DNA of 64,000 bases from Tamlana carrageenivorans (GCF_002893765.1 NZ_CP025938.1:3997001-4061000); one strand, 5' to 3'. Positions 8,699 to 20,300 are shown, counted from the stretch's first letter. Notes: generated from the sequence alone by a model not told the origin. Translations and numbers: made by a program.

Positions 8699-11077
8699 TT
8701 AACGTCTTCGACTTCCAGAATACTCCATAGCATCACCTTTACCGAAACCATAGCTAAACCCAAAAGTTATAAAACGCCCACGCTTGTTTTTACTATAAGC
8801 TTCAAAATCGTCTTGAACAGTAACACTTTCCTGAATACGGGATTCAAAAACATCACGTACACTCATATTAATAACACCTTTACCCTTTAATATTTTTTTG
8901 CGTAAACCTAAATCTAGAAATATATTGTCGCTTACCTCGCTCTGAATGGTTTGGTATTTTGAATTGTAATTTCCTGTAGCTTCAAAATCGATATCAGCAG
9001 GAAATTTAAATTTGGCTAGGATTTTAGAATTCCATTGGTCACCTTTAAAATCAAATACAGTCGTCTGAAAACTTCCCACGCGACTAAACTTATTATAATT
9101 GAAATCAACATTAAAGCTAAGCCATTGTACAGGGCTAATTTTGGTATTAAACTCGATTCCATAAGTGCTATTCGTTCCAATATTTTCGGGACGTTGCACA
9201 ATCACGTTGTTTGAAGATGTTGAAACACGCTCTATCACTTCGGTGGTATACCTCTGGAACAATCCGAAATTTAATGATGTTTTTCCGATATCAAAAATAC
9301 TAGTTACTTCATAGGAATCTGTAAATTCGGGTTGAAGGTCAGGATTTCCTTGACGGATGTTAAAGTTGTTTCTTATATTAAAAAATGGATTTAAATCCCA
9401 AAGTCTGGGTCTGTAAATACGTTTAGAGTATCCCGCTTGCAAGGAAACCATATCCGATATTTTATAAGACGTATGAATGCTAGGAAAAAAATTGAAATAA
9501 TCTTGATTATTAGCTTCGTCGGTATCAACCAATAACGTATTTACTTTGGTATACTCCATTCTTAATCCCGGTTTTACGCCCCATTTTCCACTATCAAAAG
9601 CACCAGTAACGTAAACACCTAATACATCTTGGTCGAATTCAAAAATATTGGTAAGACCAAAATCGGTTTCAAAATTACCATTTATTAAGTTTTGCACTTC
9701 ATAGTCGTTACTCACATCACTTAAAACATATTGCACACCAGTTTCCATGCTCCATTTTTCAGAAAAAGGCTTGGTATAGTCTAACTTAAAAGTAAAAGTG
9801 TTTTCTCCAAAATCGGTTCTAGTACGTTGTGTGGCGTCGTAATCTGAACCAGAAACCGTTTTATCACTAAACAAGGAATTTTGATCTTTAGAAAAGGAAC
9901 GTCCCGTGGCACTAATTAGTAAATCGTGATCTTCATGATCTTCAAAATCGCGCTTGTATTGCAGTTCGTATTGCCACTTCGGATTTGAAGCTTCAGTTGT
10001 TTCATTTCGGTTCCACTCCGACACTAGGTTTTCATCCTCATCAAATAATTGATAATTATTATCTGAAGGCTGATCTTCATCTTCGAAAGCATAATTCCCC
10101 GAAAGGGTAATCACATTATTATCGTTAATATAATAATCGGTTCCAAGCGTAATGGTATAGAATTTTTCATTTCTAAAACTTTCTCCAATATTATAAAGGA
10201 TGGTATTATTGATTAAATCGTTATTAATATTTTCACTATCCTGCGGTGAAGAACGACGTCCTAAACCAATTTGAGTAAATAGGTTAAATTTTTCTGAACG
10301 TTTATTCAAACTTAATCCTACACTATGGTTATCGGGCACTCCCGTGTTTAAAGTCACCGACCCGTTAACACCTTTTCGTTCCTCTTTTTTGATAACAATA
10401 TTGATAATCCCAGAAGTGCCTTCGGCTTCATATTTAGCCGATGGATTTGTAATCACTTCTATTTTTTCGATCATATCAGCAGTTATACTTCCTAAAGAAC
10501 CTGAATCTTCGGTTAAGATAGACGGCTTTCCATTAATTAAAACCTGCACACCTTGACTACCTCTCAAACTTATCGCTCCCTCAATACTTACACTTACCGA
10601 AGGCACATTACTAAGCACTTCTAAAGCACTAACCCCTGTATTACTAATGTCTTTTCCGATATTAAAAACACGCTTATCTAACTTAAATTCGTTTCTAGAA
10701 ACTTCGGCTTGTACCACGACTTCATTTAATTGTTCGGCATCTTCAGCTAAAAGAATCACGCCTAGATTAGCTGTATTTCTCTTAATATCAAAAGTTTTTA
10801 TAGTTTTTGAGATAAAGCCCATATAGCTCACTTCAACATAAAAATTACTAGCAGACGTATCTAAATCAAAATACCCTTCATCATCGGTAATAGATCCGCT
10901 GATTGCCTTTTTAGTAGCCTGATCTACAATAGCCACTGTAGCGAAAGCTAAAGATTGCTTGCTATTTTCTTCAACAACCTGACCTTTAATTTGAATGTTT
11001 TGAGCAGAACTTTTTAAACCCATAAACAGGGTTAAACATAACAGAGATAAAATAAAATAGCCTTTTCTGTAATTCAT
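8699..11077 (-). CDS. Outer-membrane beta-barrel receptor (CarboxypepD_reg-like, plug, OMP_b-brl_3)
   Basis: A 792-residue outer-membrane protein. It begins with a signal peptide (cleavage around SSAQ-N), then an N-terminal carboxypeptidase-regulatory-like beta sandwich (about 25-110, IQIKGQVVEENSKQ...). Next are a TonB-receptor plug (about 130-225, with GVQVLINGKPSI) and a long beta-barrel rich in aromatic strands, ending SYGFGKGDA. This is the TonB-dependent-receptor-related OMP_b-brl_3 architecture. The ligand is unknown, and no SusD-like partner follows, which argues against a glycan-uptake pair. I use the ATG at 11077 because the in-frame codon six bases upstream is TTG. The divergent LytS/LytTR pair upstream may regulate it. 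Confidence 0.85.
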   Translation of the reverse strand: MNYRKGYFILSLLCLTLFMGLKSSAQNIQIKGQVVEENSKQSLAFATVAIVDQATKKAISGSITDDEGYFDLDTSASNFYVEVSYMGFISKTIKTFDIKRNTANLGVILLAEDAEQLNEVVVQAEVSRNEFKLDKRVFNIGKDISNTGVSALEVLSNVPSVSVSIEGAISLRGSQGVQVLINGKPSILTEDSGSLGSITADMIEKIEVITNPSAKYEAEGTSGIINIVIKKEERKGVNGSVTLNTGVPDNHSVGLSLNKRSEKFNLFTQIGLGRRSSPQDSENINNDLINNTILYNIGESFRNEKFYTITLGTDYYINDNNVITLSGNYAFEDEDQPSDNNYQLFDEDENLVSEWNRNETTEASNPKWQYELQYKRDFEDHEDHDLLISATGRSFSKDQNSLFSDKTVSGSDYDATQRTRTDFGENTFTFKLDYTKPFSEKWSMETGVQYVLSDVSNDYEVQNLINGNFETDFGLTNIFEFDQDVLGVYVTGAFDSGKWGVKPGLRMEYTKVNTLLVDTDEANNQDYFNFFPSIHTSYKISDMVSLQAGYSKRIYRPRLWDLNPFFNIRNNFNIRQGNPDLQPEFTDSYEVTSIFDIGKTSLNFGLFQRYTTEVIERVSTSSNNVIVQRPENIGTNSTYGIEFNTKISPVQWLSFNVDFNYNKFSRVGSFQTTVFDFKGDQWNSKILAKFKFPADIDFEATGNYNSKYQTIQSEVSDNIFLDLGLRKKILKGKGVINMSVRDVFESRIQESVTVQDDFEAYSKNKRGRFITFGFSYGFGKGDAMEYSGSRRR

Positions 11078-11339
11078 TTTCAATTGCGTTTATGCAAAAA
11101 TGTTCATTTATTTTCAGAATAACAGATTGTATCCCGCGAACGACAAATTCATTCCAGTAAACGGCAAATCACTCCTTAGATAGCTTGATGATGCAAAAGT
11201 AAATGACATTCATTTGATGCTTAATTCTTTCATTGCTTGCACTACAAATACATAAACCCAAATTTACGTTTGCATGATTTATTTGGTTGTTCACAGAAGT
11301 TGCTTTTTATTATTCTGGTTTTAATTGTAATTTCGATAC

Positions 11340-12365
11340 ATGAGTAAAGAAAACACGTTTAAAAAAATAACTTGGCGAGAAGTTGTCTTCCAACTTATCC
11401 TACATTTACTGGTTTTTATTTTCTACACTTACGATAGAACAAACAGAACCTTTGAGTTTTACCACATTATCTTCTTTTTAAACTATGCTGTTGCCGCTGC
11501 CATTATTAGTTACATTTTAATTCCTACTTTTTTCTATAAGAAGAAGTATTTCATATTTACTGCGAATTTAATTTTACTCATTGTTGCTGTAATCCTTACG
11601 GAAGAATTTTTTCTTGAGAAAGTGTTTTTCCCAAATACCAAGCGGTCTGATACTTTTCCAGGTGTCTTTTTTATGCTTGCCGATATTCTACCAGTTATAA
11701 CCATTTTATCTGGATTTAAATTCACTTGGGACGCCATTGTAAAACAACGCCAGGTTGAGAAATTAACCTCACACATTCAAGAAAGTGAGCTTCAGTTTTT
11801 AAAATCACAAATTAATCCGCATTTCCTATTTAATAATTTAAACAACTTGTATTCGTACGCCATTGAAGCCTCACCTAAAACTCCTGTTATTATTTTAGAA
11901 CTGAGCTCGGTGTTGCGATACATGCTTTACGAGTGTAAAGCGCGATATGTGTCTATCAGTAAAGAAATAGAACACTTAAAAAATTTCACCCAATTAAATG
12001 AACTTCAAATAGAAGAACGTGGAGTCATCAATTTTTTGGTTGAAAATATCAATACGCAGTATGAAATTGCCCCATTGATATTGGTCGTTTTTATTGAAAA
12101 CGCTTTTAAACATAGTCAATCAGCGCAATCCGAAGACATTAAAATTAACATTGACATTTCGATGACAGATGACGTTTTAAATTTTCATTGCAGCAACAAT
12201 TTTGTACCCATAAACAAACCCGATAATTTAACGCATGGTATCGGTTTGAAAAATGTTAAAAAAAGGTTGGAGCTCCTCTATCCTGATGCCCACCAATTAA
12301 AAATTAATGAACATGATAACTTTTATCAGATTCATTTAACTTTAAAGCTTCATAAAATTGTTTAA
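11340..12365 (+). CDS. LytS/YehU-type sensor histidine kinase
   Basis: A 341-residue membrane kinase. The N-terminal half has four predicted helices (about residues 17-30, 41-62, 70-88 and 108-125). After a short coiled linker comes the His_kinase dimerisation segment SQINPHFLFNNLNNL with phospho-acceptor His161. A compact HATPase domain follows, with the N-box VFIENAFKHS and the G-box THGIGLKNVKKRL. This is the LytS/NatK class, which partners with LytTR regulators. Its gene ends 2 bp before such a regulator (12368). The sensed signal is unknown; no large extracellular sensor domain is present, so a membrane-embedded cue is likely. Confidence 0.92.
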   Translation: MSKENTFKKITWREVVFQLILHLLVFIFYTYDRTNRTFEFYHIIFFLNYAVAAAIISYILIPTFFYKKKYFIFTANLILLIVAVILTEEFFLEKVFFPNTKRSDTFPGVFFMLADILPVITILSGFKFTWDAIVKQRQVEKLTSHIQESELQFLKSQINPHFLFNNLNNLYSYAIEASPKTPVIILELSSVLRYMLYECKARYVSISKEIEHLKNFTQLNELQIEERGVINFLVENINTQYEIAPLILVVFIENAFKHSQSAQSEDIKINIDISMTDDVLNFHCSNNFVPINKPDNLTHGIGLKNVKKRLELLYPDAHQLKINEHDNFYQIHLTLKLHKIV

Positions 12366-12367
12366 CT

Positions 12368-13051
12368 ATGACTTGTATTATCATTGAAGACCAACCACCA
12401 GCGCAACGTATTTTAAAAAAGTACATTGATGATGTGGATTTTCTTAGTTTAGAAGGTGTTTTCTCTGATGCCATAAAAGCCATGGATTTCTTAAAGGATA
12501 ACACGGTCGACTTGATGTTTTTAGACATTCATTTACCAAAAATTTCGGGTATAGAGTTTCTTAAAGGTTCAAAATCTTTGCCGCAGGTCATTTTAACCAC
12601 GGCGTTCTCTGAATATGCTTTGGAAAGTTATGAGTTAAATGTGGTCGATTATTTACTAAAGCCCTTTTCGTTTCAGAGGTTTTTTCAGGCCGTATCTAAA
12701 GTAACTCCCAAACCAACAGAATTAAGCGCTCAAATTCCTTCTGAAATTTTTATTAAATCTGGTTACGAGCATATAAAAGTTGTGATTAATGATATTCTAT
12801 TTATTGCATCAGATTCCGACTACACTGAAATCATGACCGCAAATAAAAAATATGTGTCCCACGAGCCGTTGCGCCATTGGATACAAGTTTTGCCTCAGAA
12901 TCAATTCTATCGCATTCACAAATCTTATATTTTGAATATTCAGAAAATAAAGAAATTAGTAAGCTCTACGGTTTATCTTCAAGGTGATTATAAAATCCCA
13001 ATTGGAAGAGTTTATAAAGATAATTTCACCAAAAACATCCTGAAGCTTTAG
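12368..13051 (+). CDS. LytTR-family response regulator
   Basis: A 227-residue regulator. The receiver domain (about residues 1-118) has the acidic pair in IIIEDQ, the phospho-acceptor Asp53 in FLDIHLP, and the conserved Lys in YLLKPFS. The C-terminal LytTR DNA-binding domain (about 128-227) shows the motifs FIKSGYEHIKV, YIEIMT-like strands and FYRIHKSYILNIQKIKKL. It forms a two-gene operon with the LytS kinase (2 bp gap). LytTR regulators usually bind paired imperfect direct repeats upstream of target genes. The divergent outer-membrane receptor is a candidate target by position only. Confidence 0.92.
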   Translation: MTCIIIEDQPPAQRILKKYIDDVDFLSLEGVFSDAIKAMDFLKDNTVDLMFLDIHLPKISGIEFLKGSKSLPQVILTTAFSEYALESYELNVVDYLLKPFSFQRFFQAVSKVTPKPTELSAQIPSEIFIKSGYEHIKVVINDILFIASDSDYTEIMTANKKYVSHEPLRHWIQVLPQNQFYRIHKSYILNIQKIKKLVSSTVYLQGDYKIPIGRVYKDNFTKNILKL

Positions 13052-13088
13052 GCTTTTAAATAAGAATACGCATTAAAAATTTAAACAT

Positions 13089-13125
13089 AAAAAATGCCAG
13101 CTAACATCGTTAACAGGCATTTTAT
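13089..13125. terminator. Bidirectional intrinsic terminator between LytTR gene and secDF
   Basis: The inverted repeat AAAATGCC ... GGCATTTT (13091-13098 and 13116-13123) is flanked by A- and T-rich runs. It lies in the 95-bp gap between two convergent genes and should work for both. Confidence 0.8.
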
Positions 13126-13146
13126 ATTTAAACTAAAAGCTGTGAA

Positions 13147-16143
13147 TTACTCACCGCCTTTAAGCGCTTTCTTTTTATTAGATTTATCTACTGTTTCATA
13201 CATAACAGGTGTTGCTATAAATAAAGATGAGTAGGTACCTACAACCACCCCTACAATTAAGGCAAACATAAATCCTCTAATAGAATCTCCACCAAAAATA
13301 AAGATAGCTAATAACACCACTAAAGTAGTTAATGATGTATTTAAAGTTCTACTTAATGTGCTGCTTAATGACACATCAACAATTTTACTGAAGTTCCATG
13401 AAGTATGCTCGTTAAAGTACTCACGAATTCTATCGAATACAACCACGGTATCATTTAAAGAGTAACCAATTACGGTTAAGACCGCTGCAATGAACGCTTG
13501 GTTAATTTCCATGTTAAATGGCATGAATTTATAAGTTAATGAGAAAACCCCTAATACAATAACCACATCGTGGAATACAGCAACTACAGCACCAAGAGAA
13601 TATTGCCATTTCTTAAAACGGAATAAGATGTATAAGAACACCACGATTAACGATCCTAATACAGCCCATAAAGAAGCTTGCTTAATATCGTCGGCAATGG
13701 TTGGTGATACTTTGTAAGTTTCTAATAAACCTACTTGCTTATTCACATCATTTAAGTCGATAAACTGCTCATATGAAATCCCTTCTAAATAAGGCACTAA
13801 AGCTTGGTAAAGCTTTTGTCTGATATGCTCATCAGCTTCTGTACCCGACTCGTTTACCATGTGTTTCGTGGTAATTTTCAACTGATTAGAAGCTCCAAAA
13901 GTTTTAGCATCGGCACTACCAAATACAGCAGGGTCTGATAAAACATCTGTAATTTCAGCTGATGAAACCGCTTGAGCAAAACGCACTTGGTAGGTTCTAC
14001 CTCCAACAAAATCAACACCTTGATCTAATCCGTTTGTAAATAATGAAACTAACGAAACAACAATTAAAGATCCTGAAATAATGTATGCAATTTTACGTTT
14101 CTTTAAAAACTCGATATTGATATTTCTAAATAAGTTTTTAGTAATTCCCGTAGCGAATTCTAATTTACCACCTCTATTTGTATACCAATCGATTAATAAT
14201 CTAGTAATAAATATTGCAGTAAATAAAGACGTTGCGATACCAATTAATAAGGTCGTTGCAAAACCTTTAATTGGTCCTGTACCAAATACAAATAAGATTA
14301 AAGCTGTTAAACCAGTTGTAATGTTCGCATCTAAAATAGAAGATAAAGCATTTCCGAATCCGTCTTTAATCGCTTCAACTTGTCCCTTACCTTTACCTAA
14401 TTCTTCTCGAATACGCTCAAAGATAAGTACGTTCGCATCCACCGACATACCAATAGTTAATACGATACCCGCAATACCAGGTAAGGTTAAAACAGCGCCT
14501 AAACCAGAAAGTACACCAAAGATTAATAAGATGTTTAATAACATGGCGATATCGGCAAATAAACCAGATTTCCCATAATAAAATACCATCCATAATAATA
14601 CTAAAGCTAAAGCAATCATGAATGACATGGTTCCGCTTTGAATCGCTTCTTTACCTAAAGAAGGACCAACAACTTCACTAGAAATGATATCTGCAGAAGC
14701 AGGTAATTTACCAGCACGTAAAACGTTGGCTAAATCGATCGCTTCGTTTAATGAAAAATCTCCAGAAATTGAAGAACTACCACCAGCAATAGGTCCTGTA
14801 GTAACACCTGGAGCAGAGTAAACGATATTATCTAGTACAATAGCAATCTGACTACCTTGAGCGTAAGCATTTCCAGTCATTTCTTCCCAGATCTTAGCAC
14901 CTTTAGCATTCATTTGCATAGAAACTTCCGATTTCCCAACCGCACTAAATTGGTTTCTAGCATCGGTTACAACATCACCACTTAATGGTGGAATATTTTC
15001 TCTGTTACCAACTAAAGCGTATAAATCAATTAGTTCGCTATTTTTTTCCGGCTTACCAAAAGCAAATTTTACGTACCGTTGCTCTGATGGTAATAAGTCT
15101 CTAACTTCTTTTCTGTTTAAATAATCAAGAACAGTGGCTTTATCTTTTGCTTCAAATTTAGCAATGATTGGTCCACCTGGGTACCCTTGACCTCTAATAA
15201 GATCAAAAATTGGGTTAACCGCTGTAACAGCCGTAGAATCGGTAACAGCATCACCTAATAAATCATCAATTTGAGAAGATTTATCGTCAGCTTCTTCTGT
15301 AGCTTCTTCAGTACCTTTTTTAGTATCAACAACATCTTTTAAAGTTTCATTAGCTTGTGCTAAGAAAGGAAAGAACTGCTCACCTTTGTAAGCATCCCAA
15401 AACTCTAATTGCGCTGTACTTTGTAGCAAACTTGTAGCACGCTCTACATCTTTAACACCTGGTAATTCAACTAAAATACGACCAGAAGTTCCTAAACGTT
15501 GAATATTAGGTGATGTTACACCAAACTCATCAATACGTTTACGTAATACTTCGAATGCAGAAACGATAGACTCGTCAATTTTTCTTTCGATAACAACTTT
15601 TACTTCGTCATCAGACATGCTTCCGTCAATCTCACCATCCAATGCTTTGGTATAAAAAATATCTGGAGACGCCAATTTTGTATTCCCCTTAATGGCATCA
15701 AAAGCTGTGAAGAAATCTTCTAAATAAGTGTTTTGACCATTTTTTTGAAGTTCTGTAGCATCTTCTAAAGCTTTATTAAAAGTAGGATCGGCCGTATTAT
15801 TTGCTAAACCTTTTAAGATATCTTTTACAGATACTTGAAGAATCACATTAATCCCCCCTTTTAAATCAAGACCTAAGTTCATGGCCTTTTGCTTCACCTC
15901 ATTATAAGTGAATTTCGCAATACCCATGTTATACACGGTATCGTTGGCAATAGATTGCAAGTAGTTAGATTCTTCTCTACTACGTTTTGCGTGATAATTT
16001 TCTTCAGAAGATGGAATTTTGTTTGTAGCCAATTCCACAGCTTCTTTTTCAATTTGATTTGCTTTGAATGTGAATGATAACTGATAAATACTTACCAAAC
16101 CAAACAAAAGTGCAAACAATTTTACTAATCCTTTGTTTTGCAT
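13147..16143 (-). CDS. secDF: Fused protein-export membrane protein SecDF
   Basis: A 998-residue fusion of SecD (about residues 1-640) and SecF (about 650-990), the normal arrangement in Bacteroidetes. SecDF uses the proton motive force to help SecYEG pull proteins across the inner membrane. Visible signatures are the first membrane helix, then GLDLKGGINVILQV, the P1-domain segment GRILVELPGV, five SecD C-terminal helices with SVDANVLIFERIREEL, and the matching SecF motif SLNDTVVVFDRIREYF. The insertion around residues 270-300, rich in Glu, Asp and Thr, is a linker in the periplasmic region. The gene stands alone and its product would serve the T9SS cargo proteins in this window, which must first cross the inner membrane by Sec. 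Confidence 0.97.
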   Translation of the reverse strand: MQNKGLVKLFALLFGLVSIYQLSFTFKANQIEKEAVELATNKIPSSEENYHAKRSREESNYLQSIANDTVYNMGIAKFTYNEVKQKAMNLGLDLKGGINVILQVSVKDILKGLANNTADPTFNKALEDATELQKNGQNTYLEDFFTAFDAIKGNTKLASPDIFYTKALDGEIDGSMSDDEVKVVIERKIDESIVSAFEVLRKRIDEFGVTSPNIQRLGTSGRILVELPGVKDVERATSLLQSTAQLEFWDAYKGEQFFPFLAQANETLKDVVDTKKGTEEATEEADDKSSQIDDLLGDAVTDSTAVTAVNPIFDLIRGQGYPGGPIIAKFEAKDKATVLDYLNRKEVRDLLPSEQRYVKFAFGKPEKNSELIDLYALVGNRENIPPLSGDVVTDARNQFSAVGKSEVSMQMNAKGAKIWEEMTGNAYAQGSQIAIVLDNIVYSAPGVTTGPIAGGSSSISGDFSLNEAIDLANVLRAGKLPASADIISSEVVGPSLGKEAIQSGTMSFMIALALVLLWMVFYYGKSGLFADIAMLLNILLIFGVLSGLGAVLTLPGIAGIVLTIGMSVDANVLIFERIREELGKGKGQVEAIKDGFGNALSSILDANITTGLTALILFVFGTGPIKGFATTLLIGIATSLFTAIFITRLLIDWYTNRGGKLEFATGITKNLFRNINIEFLKKRKIAYIISGSLIVVSLVSLFTNGLDQGVDFVGGRTYQVRFAQAVSSAEITDVLSDPAVFGSADAKTFGASNQLKITTKHMVNESGTEADEHIRQKLYQALVPYLEGISYEQFIDLNDVNKQVGLLETYKVSPTIADDIKQASLWAVLGSLIVVFLYILFRFKKWQYSLGAVVAVFHDVVIVLGVFSLTYKFMPFNMEINQAFIAAVLTVIGYSLNDTVVVFDRIREYFNEHTSWNFSKIVDVSLSSTLSRTLNTSLTTLVVLLAIFIFGGDSIRGFMFALIVGVVVGTYSSLFIATPVMYETVDKSNKKKALKGGE

Positions 16144-16375
16144 TTTATAATTTTTACGTCAATTTTTAATCGGGCAAATATAGAATTTAAGCCCAAAACT
16201 AACTAATGATTTATTTTTTATGATTGTTTACTTTCTAAGCGCGCGGTTTTAGAAAGGTTTATTGAAAAATGGTAGGCTCTTTTTTCATATTGATCAAGTG
16301 TTTTTTGATTTAAATAATGACACTCACCAACATAAAAAACTTTTAAAATATAGCAGGCACATGCTATCTTAGCCT

Positions 16376-16987
16376 TTAGCAAATGGGGCCAGCTCGAACT
16401 TCGGGAATAACATGAAGGCCATCTTGGAAATCAAGAAAAATGTTTTGACACACTTTAAAGGCCGTTTGAAAAGTAATTTCTGCTTTCGAGGTATCAATAA
16501 AACCAACAGAAAACAGTGTGTTGGAAGAAATATATCGATCACTTTTAGAATCTACTTGTAAAACAAGTGTCCCTTTAAAATCCCAATCCGTAGTATTTCC
16601 CGACTGGATTTCATAGACATCGACATTATATTTTTTAGAATGATCTTCGGAAGGAAGCTGTATAGGTTGTTGGTGCTCGGCATGAGCTATTTCAAGATGA
16701 GCCTCATCATTAAACACCTTTTTAATTATAGCAACATCGACCGTACTGTAGTAACTGATACGAAATTCGCCATTATCATAAGCTTTCACCTGAAGGTTAC
16801 TTACCCCTGATTCTAATAGCTGATGTTTTATATCACTTAAAACCAGTTGTAATTCTCTAGCCGATAAAGTTTCCTCAGAAAATTGTAAAACAACCTCCTG
16901 ATTAGGCAAACTTACTTGCTGCTGAGAAAGGACACCAAAAAGGGTTAATGAAAATATAAAAGCGCTAAGGCACCATCTTGCTATCAT
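16376..16987 (-). CDS. Secreted hypothetical protein
   Basis: A 203-residue protein of no family that I recognise. The N-terminus (RWCLSAFIFSLTLFGVLS) is a signal peptide with probable cleavage near residue 21, and no other membrane helix is present. The mature part is mixed alpha/beta: an ELQLVLSDIKHQLLESGVSNLQVKAYD unit, then SYYSTVDVAIIKKVF, which resemble small alpha/beta repeats. A C-terminal FLDFQDGLHVIPEVRAGP segment ends the protein. It lies alone between secDF and the large T9SS protein, transcribed with secDF but 230 bp upstream of it, so it is probably independent. Confidence 0.6.
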   Translation of the reverse strand: MIARWCLSAFIFSLTLFGVLSQQQVSLPNQEVVLQFSEETLSARELQLVLSDIKHQLLESGVSNLQVKAYDNGEFRISYYSTVDVAIIKKVFNDEAHLEIAHAEHQQPIQLPSEDHSKKYNVDVYEIQSGNTTDWDFKGTLVLQVDSKSDRYISSNTLFSVGFIDTSKAEITFQTAFKVCQNIFLDFQDGLHVIPEVRAGPIC

Positions 16988-17340
16988 GCGCCAAATATAA
17001 AAAAATTACTCTGGTATTGCTAATCCATACTCAAAACCACATAAAAAACTAAATATCAACAATTTAAACTAATATTTTACTAAAACATCACGCACCTCTC
17101 TTAAATAAAACACCTTAACTTAAACTTAATTATGACGAGTTTAGACTCCCTTGTGCAAGGTTTTCTATAAATTATAATAATGGTACTCATTTCAAATTCA
17201 AACCTATCGATAGCAATAATTTACTTCAACACAGAAATTAGATTAAAAATAATAAACATTATTTTGTGAATACCAGATACATAAGTATATTGTACTCGAT
17301 TACATAAAACAACTACTAACCCCATTTAACCTACTTTACA
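16988..17340. other. 353-bp divergent intergenic region
   Basis: This AT-rich spacer separates the hypothetical protein (minus strand) from the T9SS giant (plus strand), so it should hold two promoters. Weak TAnnTTTG-like boxes occur near 17260-17300, but none has a convincing TTG at the proper distance. No coding frame, palindrome or RNA motif was seen. Confidence 0.4.
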
Positions 17341-20300
17341 ATGCAAAAAACTACCATTTTTTGTACACTGTTATGTCTAATTGCTATTTTAACAACTTCT
17401 CTTAGTCTAAGTGCTCAAAACAAATCGAACCAAACTCAATACAACACATTAACAAGCACGAAATCGATGAGTGCTACCGCTGCTAGTGATAGTGCCATAG
17501 CCGATAGTGATGGTGATGGCATTAAAGATAACATTGATGAAGATGATGATAATGATGGCATCTCAGACGCCATTGAAGAACAAGCCTGCGCAGCTATAGC
17601 CAGTTCTACCATTACCGAGTTTATCTTTTTAAATGAAACTTTTGGTGCCGGAACTGGGAGAGCTTCAATGTCGAGCTCTGATTATGATGTTTACACCGGC
17701 TATTGCTTTGAGGATAATGAAACCACAACATCATCGGATCCAAATGCTTGTAATGACTCAAATTCAAGCGTAAACGATGGAGAATACACCCTAACAAATC
17801 ATATAACAAATGGAAACAACAGCGAGCCTGTTGGACCAAGTGGTTCAGTAGCAACTTGGGCTTGGCATGCTTGGGACCCCATAACTGACCATACGGGAGA
17901 TACCAATGGTAGAATGGCGCTTTTCAATGCAGATAACAAGGGGGAAGTTTTTTACAGAACTAAAATTAATGGATTGATTTCAGGTGTATTACTTGAATAT
18001 AGTTACTGGGCTGTAAATGTTGATAATGTAACCCCAGGCAGACTCCAACCTAACATTACTGTCAACTTTTACTACGAATCAGACTTAACTACACCTGTTT
18101 CAACTTATGCTCCTGGTAAAATATTTAGATGCCCAAGTGGCATGGATGATTGCGACAAATTATTGAGGTGGCGAGAATTTAAACATTCATTTACTCCAAT
18201 AGAAACTACGATTGTAGTAGAATTTGTTAACAACGAAGATAGTGGCGGAGGAAACGACCTCGCTATAGATGATATCGTAATTAAACAATCCCTTTGCGAT
18301 TTAGATGGCGATAGCATTGCCGATGTTTACGACTTAGACTCCGATAACGATGGTATTCCTGATGTGGTGGAAGCTAGTATCGCTACAGACCCAACTTTTG
18401 ATACTGCTACAATGAGTAACGGAAAAGGACATTTAACTGGCATGACTGGTTGGACAGACGCTAATAATAATGGTCTATTAGACAGCCTAGAATACCTTAC
18501 TTATACTGATTTTTTAAATCATCCGTGGCGAGATGCCGATGGAGATGGTGTGCCTAATTACCTTGACCTTGATAGCGATAACGACGGACTTTTTGATGTG
18601 GATGAATCGGGAGCCACAAACACCCACGATACAAGTTTTTACAACGGTGATGGTGATAGTAATGGTGACGGTATTGGTGATGGCATCGACTCCGAAACCT
18701 TTAGAGGAAATGCTCCTGGTTACGGTGATGGTATTTTAGATGTTTTTGATTTTCAGGAAGGGAACACTAGTCTTACTGATTCTTACGGAAATGATGGGCA
18801 AGAAAACCCCATTAGTACTTTTGGTGATCCAAACATCCCCGATTATTTGGAGGTAAATCCACTAGCTACAAACGACCCTAGATTAATTTACGCAAACTTG
18901 TTGGATGGTAATGGAAAACTAACGGACAATACCGATGCCGATGAAGATGGTGTCATGGATTCCTTGGATGGCGACAGTAGCTTATTTGGTTCTCCTAGAG
19001 ACATAAATGGAAGCCATAGCCTATATTTTGATGGCCGTAATGACTATATAGAAGATGATACCGTTGATTTCCCAGCAGGTAGCGGCGGTACGATTATGGC
19101 ATTTGTTAAATATGGTGGCGCTAATACCAATAATGGATTTCAAATCATTGCAGGGAAAAATAATTTCTATTTGAGAATTGACACCGACCATACTATCAGA
19201 GCATTTATCGGTGCAAACAATTTACAGTCAACTACAACCTTAAAAGAAGGGCTTTGGACACATATTACATGTACTACCAAAGTAGGAGAAACAAAACTTT
19301 ACATTAACGGTGTTGAAGAAGCGTCGACAACAAGTTTTGGAGGTGTAGACAATAGTGGGAATTTCATGATAGGCAGCTCTACAATTGTTTCACCAGCCAC
19401 CGAACCTACATTCTTTTACAAAGGTGAAATAGATGAAGTTAGGGTATTTAACGAAGCTTTGTCTCCTATTCATATTAAGAGTAGTATCTATCAAGAATTA
19501 GATGAAAGCACTTTTTCTAAAGGAAGCGTACTAACTAGTCTTTTTCCTGATCCAACGGATTATGCCTCTAGCATTATTAAATACTACAAGTTTGATAATT
19601 ATACAGACGATATTCTTGAAAATTTGGTTTCCAGCACCAATCCTTCTGGAGCCAAAATGCATCATTTTAAAACCATTTACAACCAAACCGCTCCGCTTCC
19701 TTATGTAACGACTACAAGCGCAAGCGGTAATTGGTCAGATCCGAAAACTTGGTTACATGGGGATGTTTGGGATATTCATACCAAATCTGGAAATAAAGAT
19801 GATGCTTCTATCGTTAAAATTTCTCATGATGTCACACTTGATGGCAGTTATGACGTGCAAGGTACTGCAGGGATTTATATAGACCCTGGTGCAACTTTAA
19901 CCGTTCCAGCTTCAAAAGGATTGTATACAAGTTTTGCAGTAGATTTATACGGTACGCTAGACCTACAAGGTGAATCGCAACTTATTGAAACCGAACACAG
20001 CAATATCACCAACGCTAGCAACGGCGTGCTTAAACACGCTCAACAGGGAGCTTCTAGCATGTATGAGTATAATTACTGGTCGTCGCCTGTGGGAAGTGTT
20101 AGTTCCAATGCAGCAACAAACACTAGCTACTCGGTTGAAGGCGTTATATCAAACGTAAATTTCACCACAGATATCAATGGGAGTGCTGGCACCATATCAG
20201 AGTATTGGTTATACAGTTACCCAAACAAACCTGCCGATAATATTTATCATTGGGTTCATGCAGGAAAATCAGGCGCGCTAAGTGCAGGTGAAGGGTTTAC

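Noticed and set aside
14081..14578. Long open frame (165 codons) on the plus strand inside secDF
   Set aside because: It is antisense to conserved SecD motifs, and its product lacks any recognisable family or signal; it results from codon usage of secDF.
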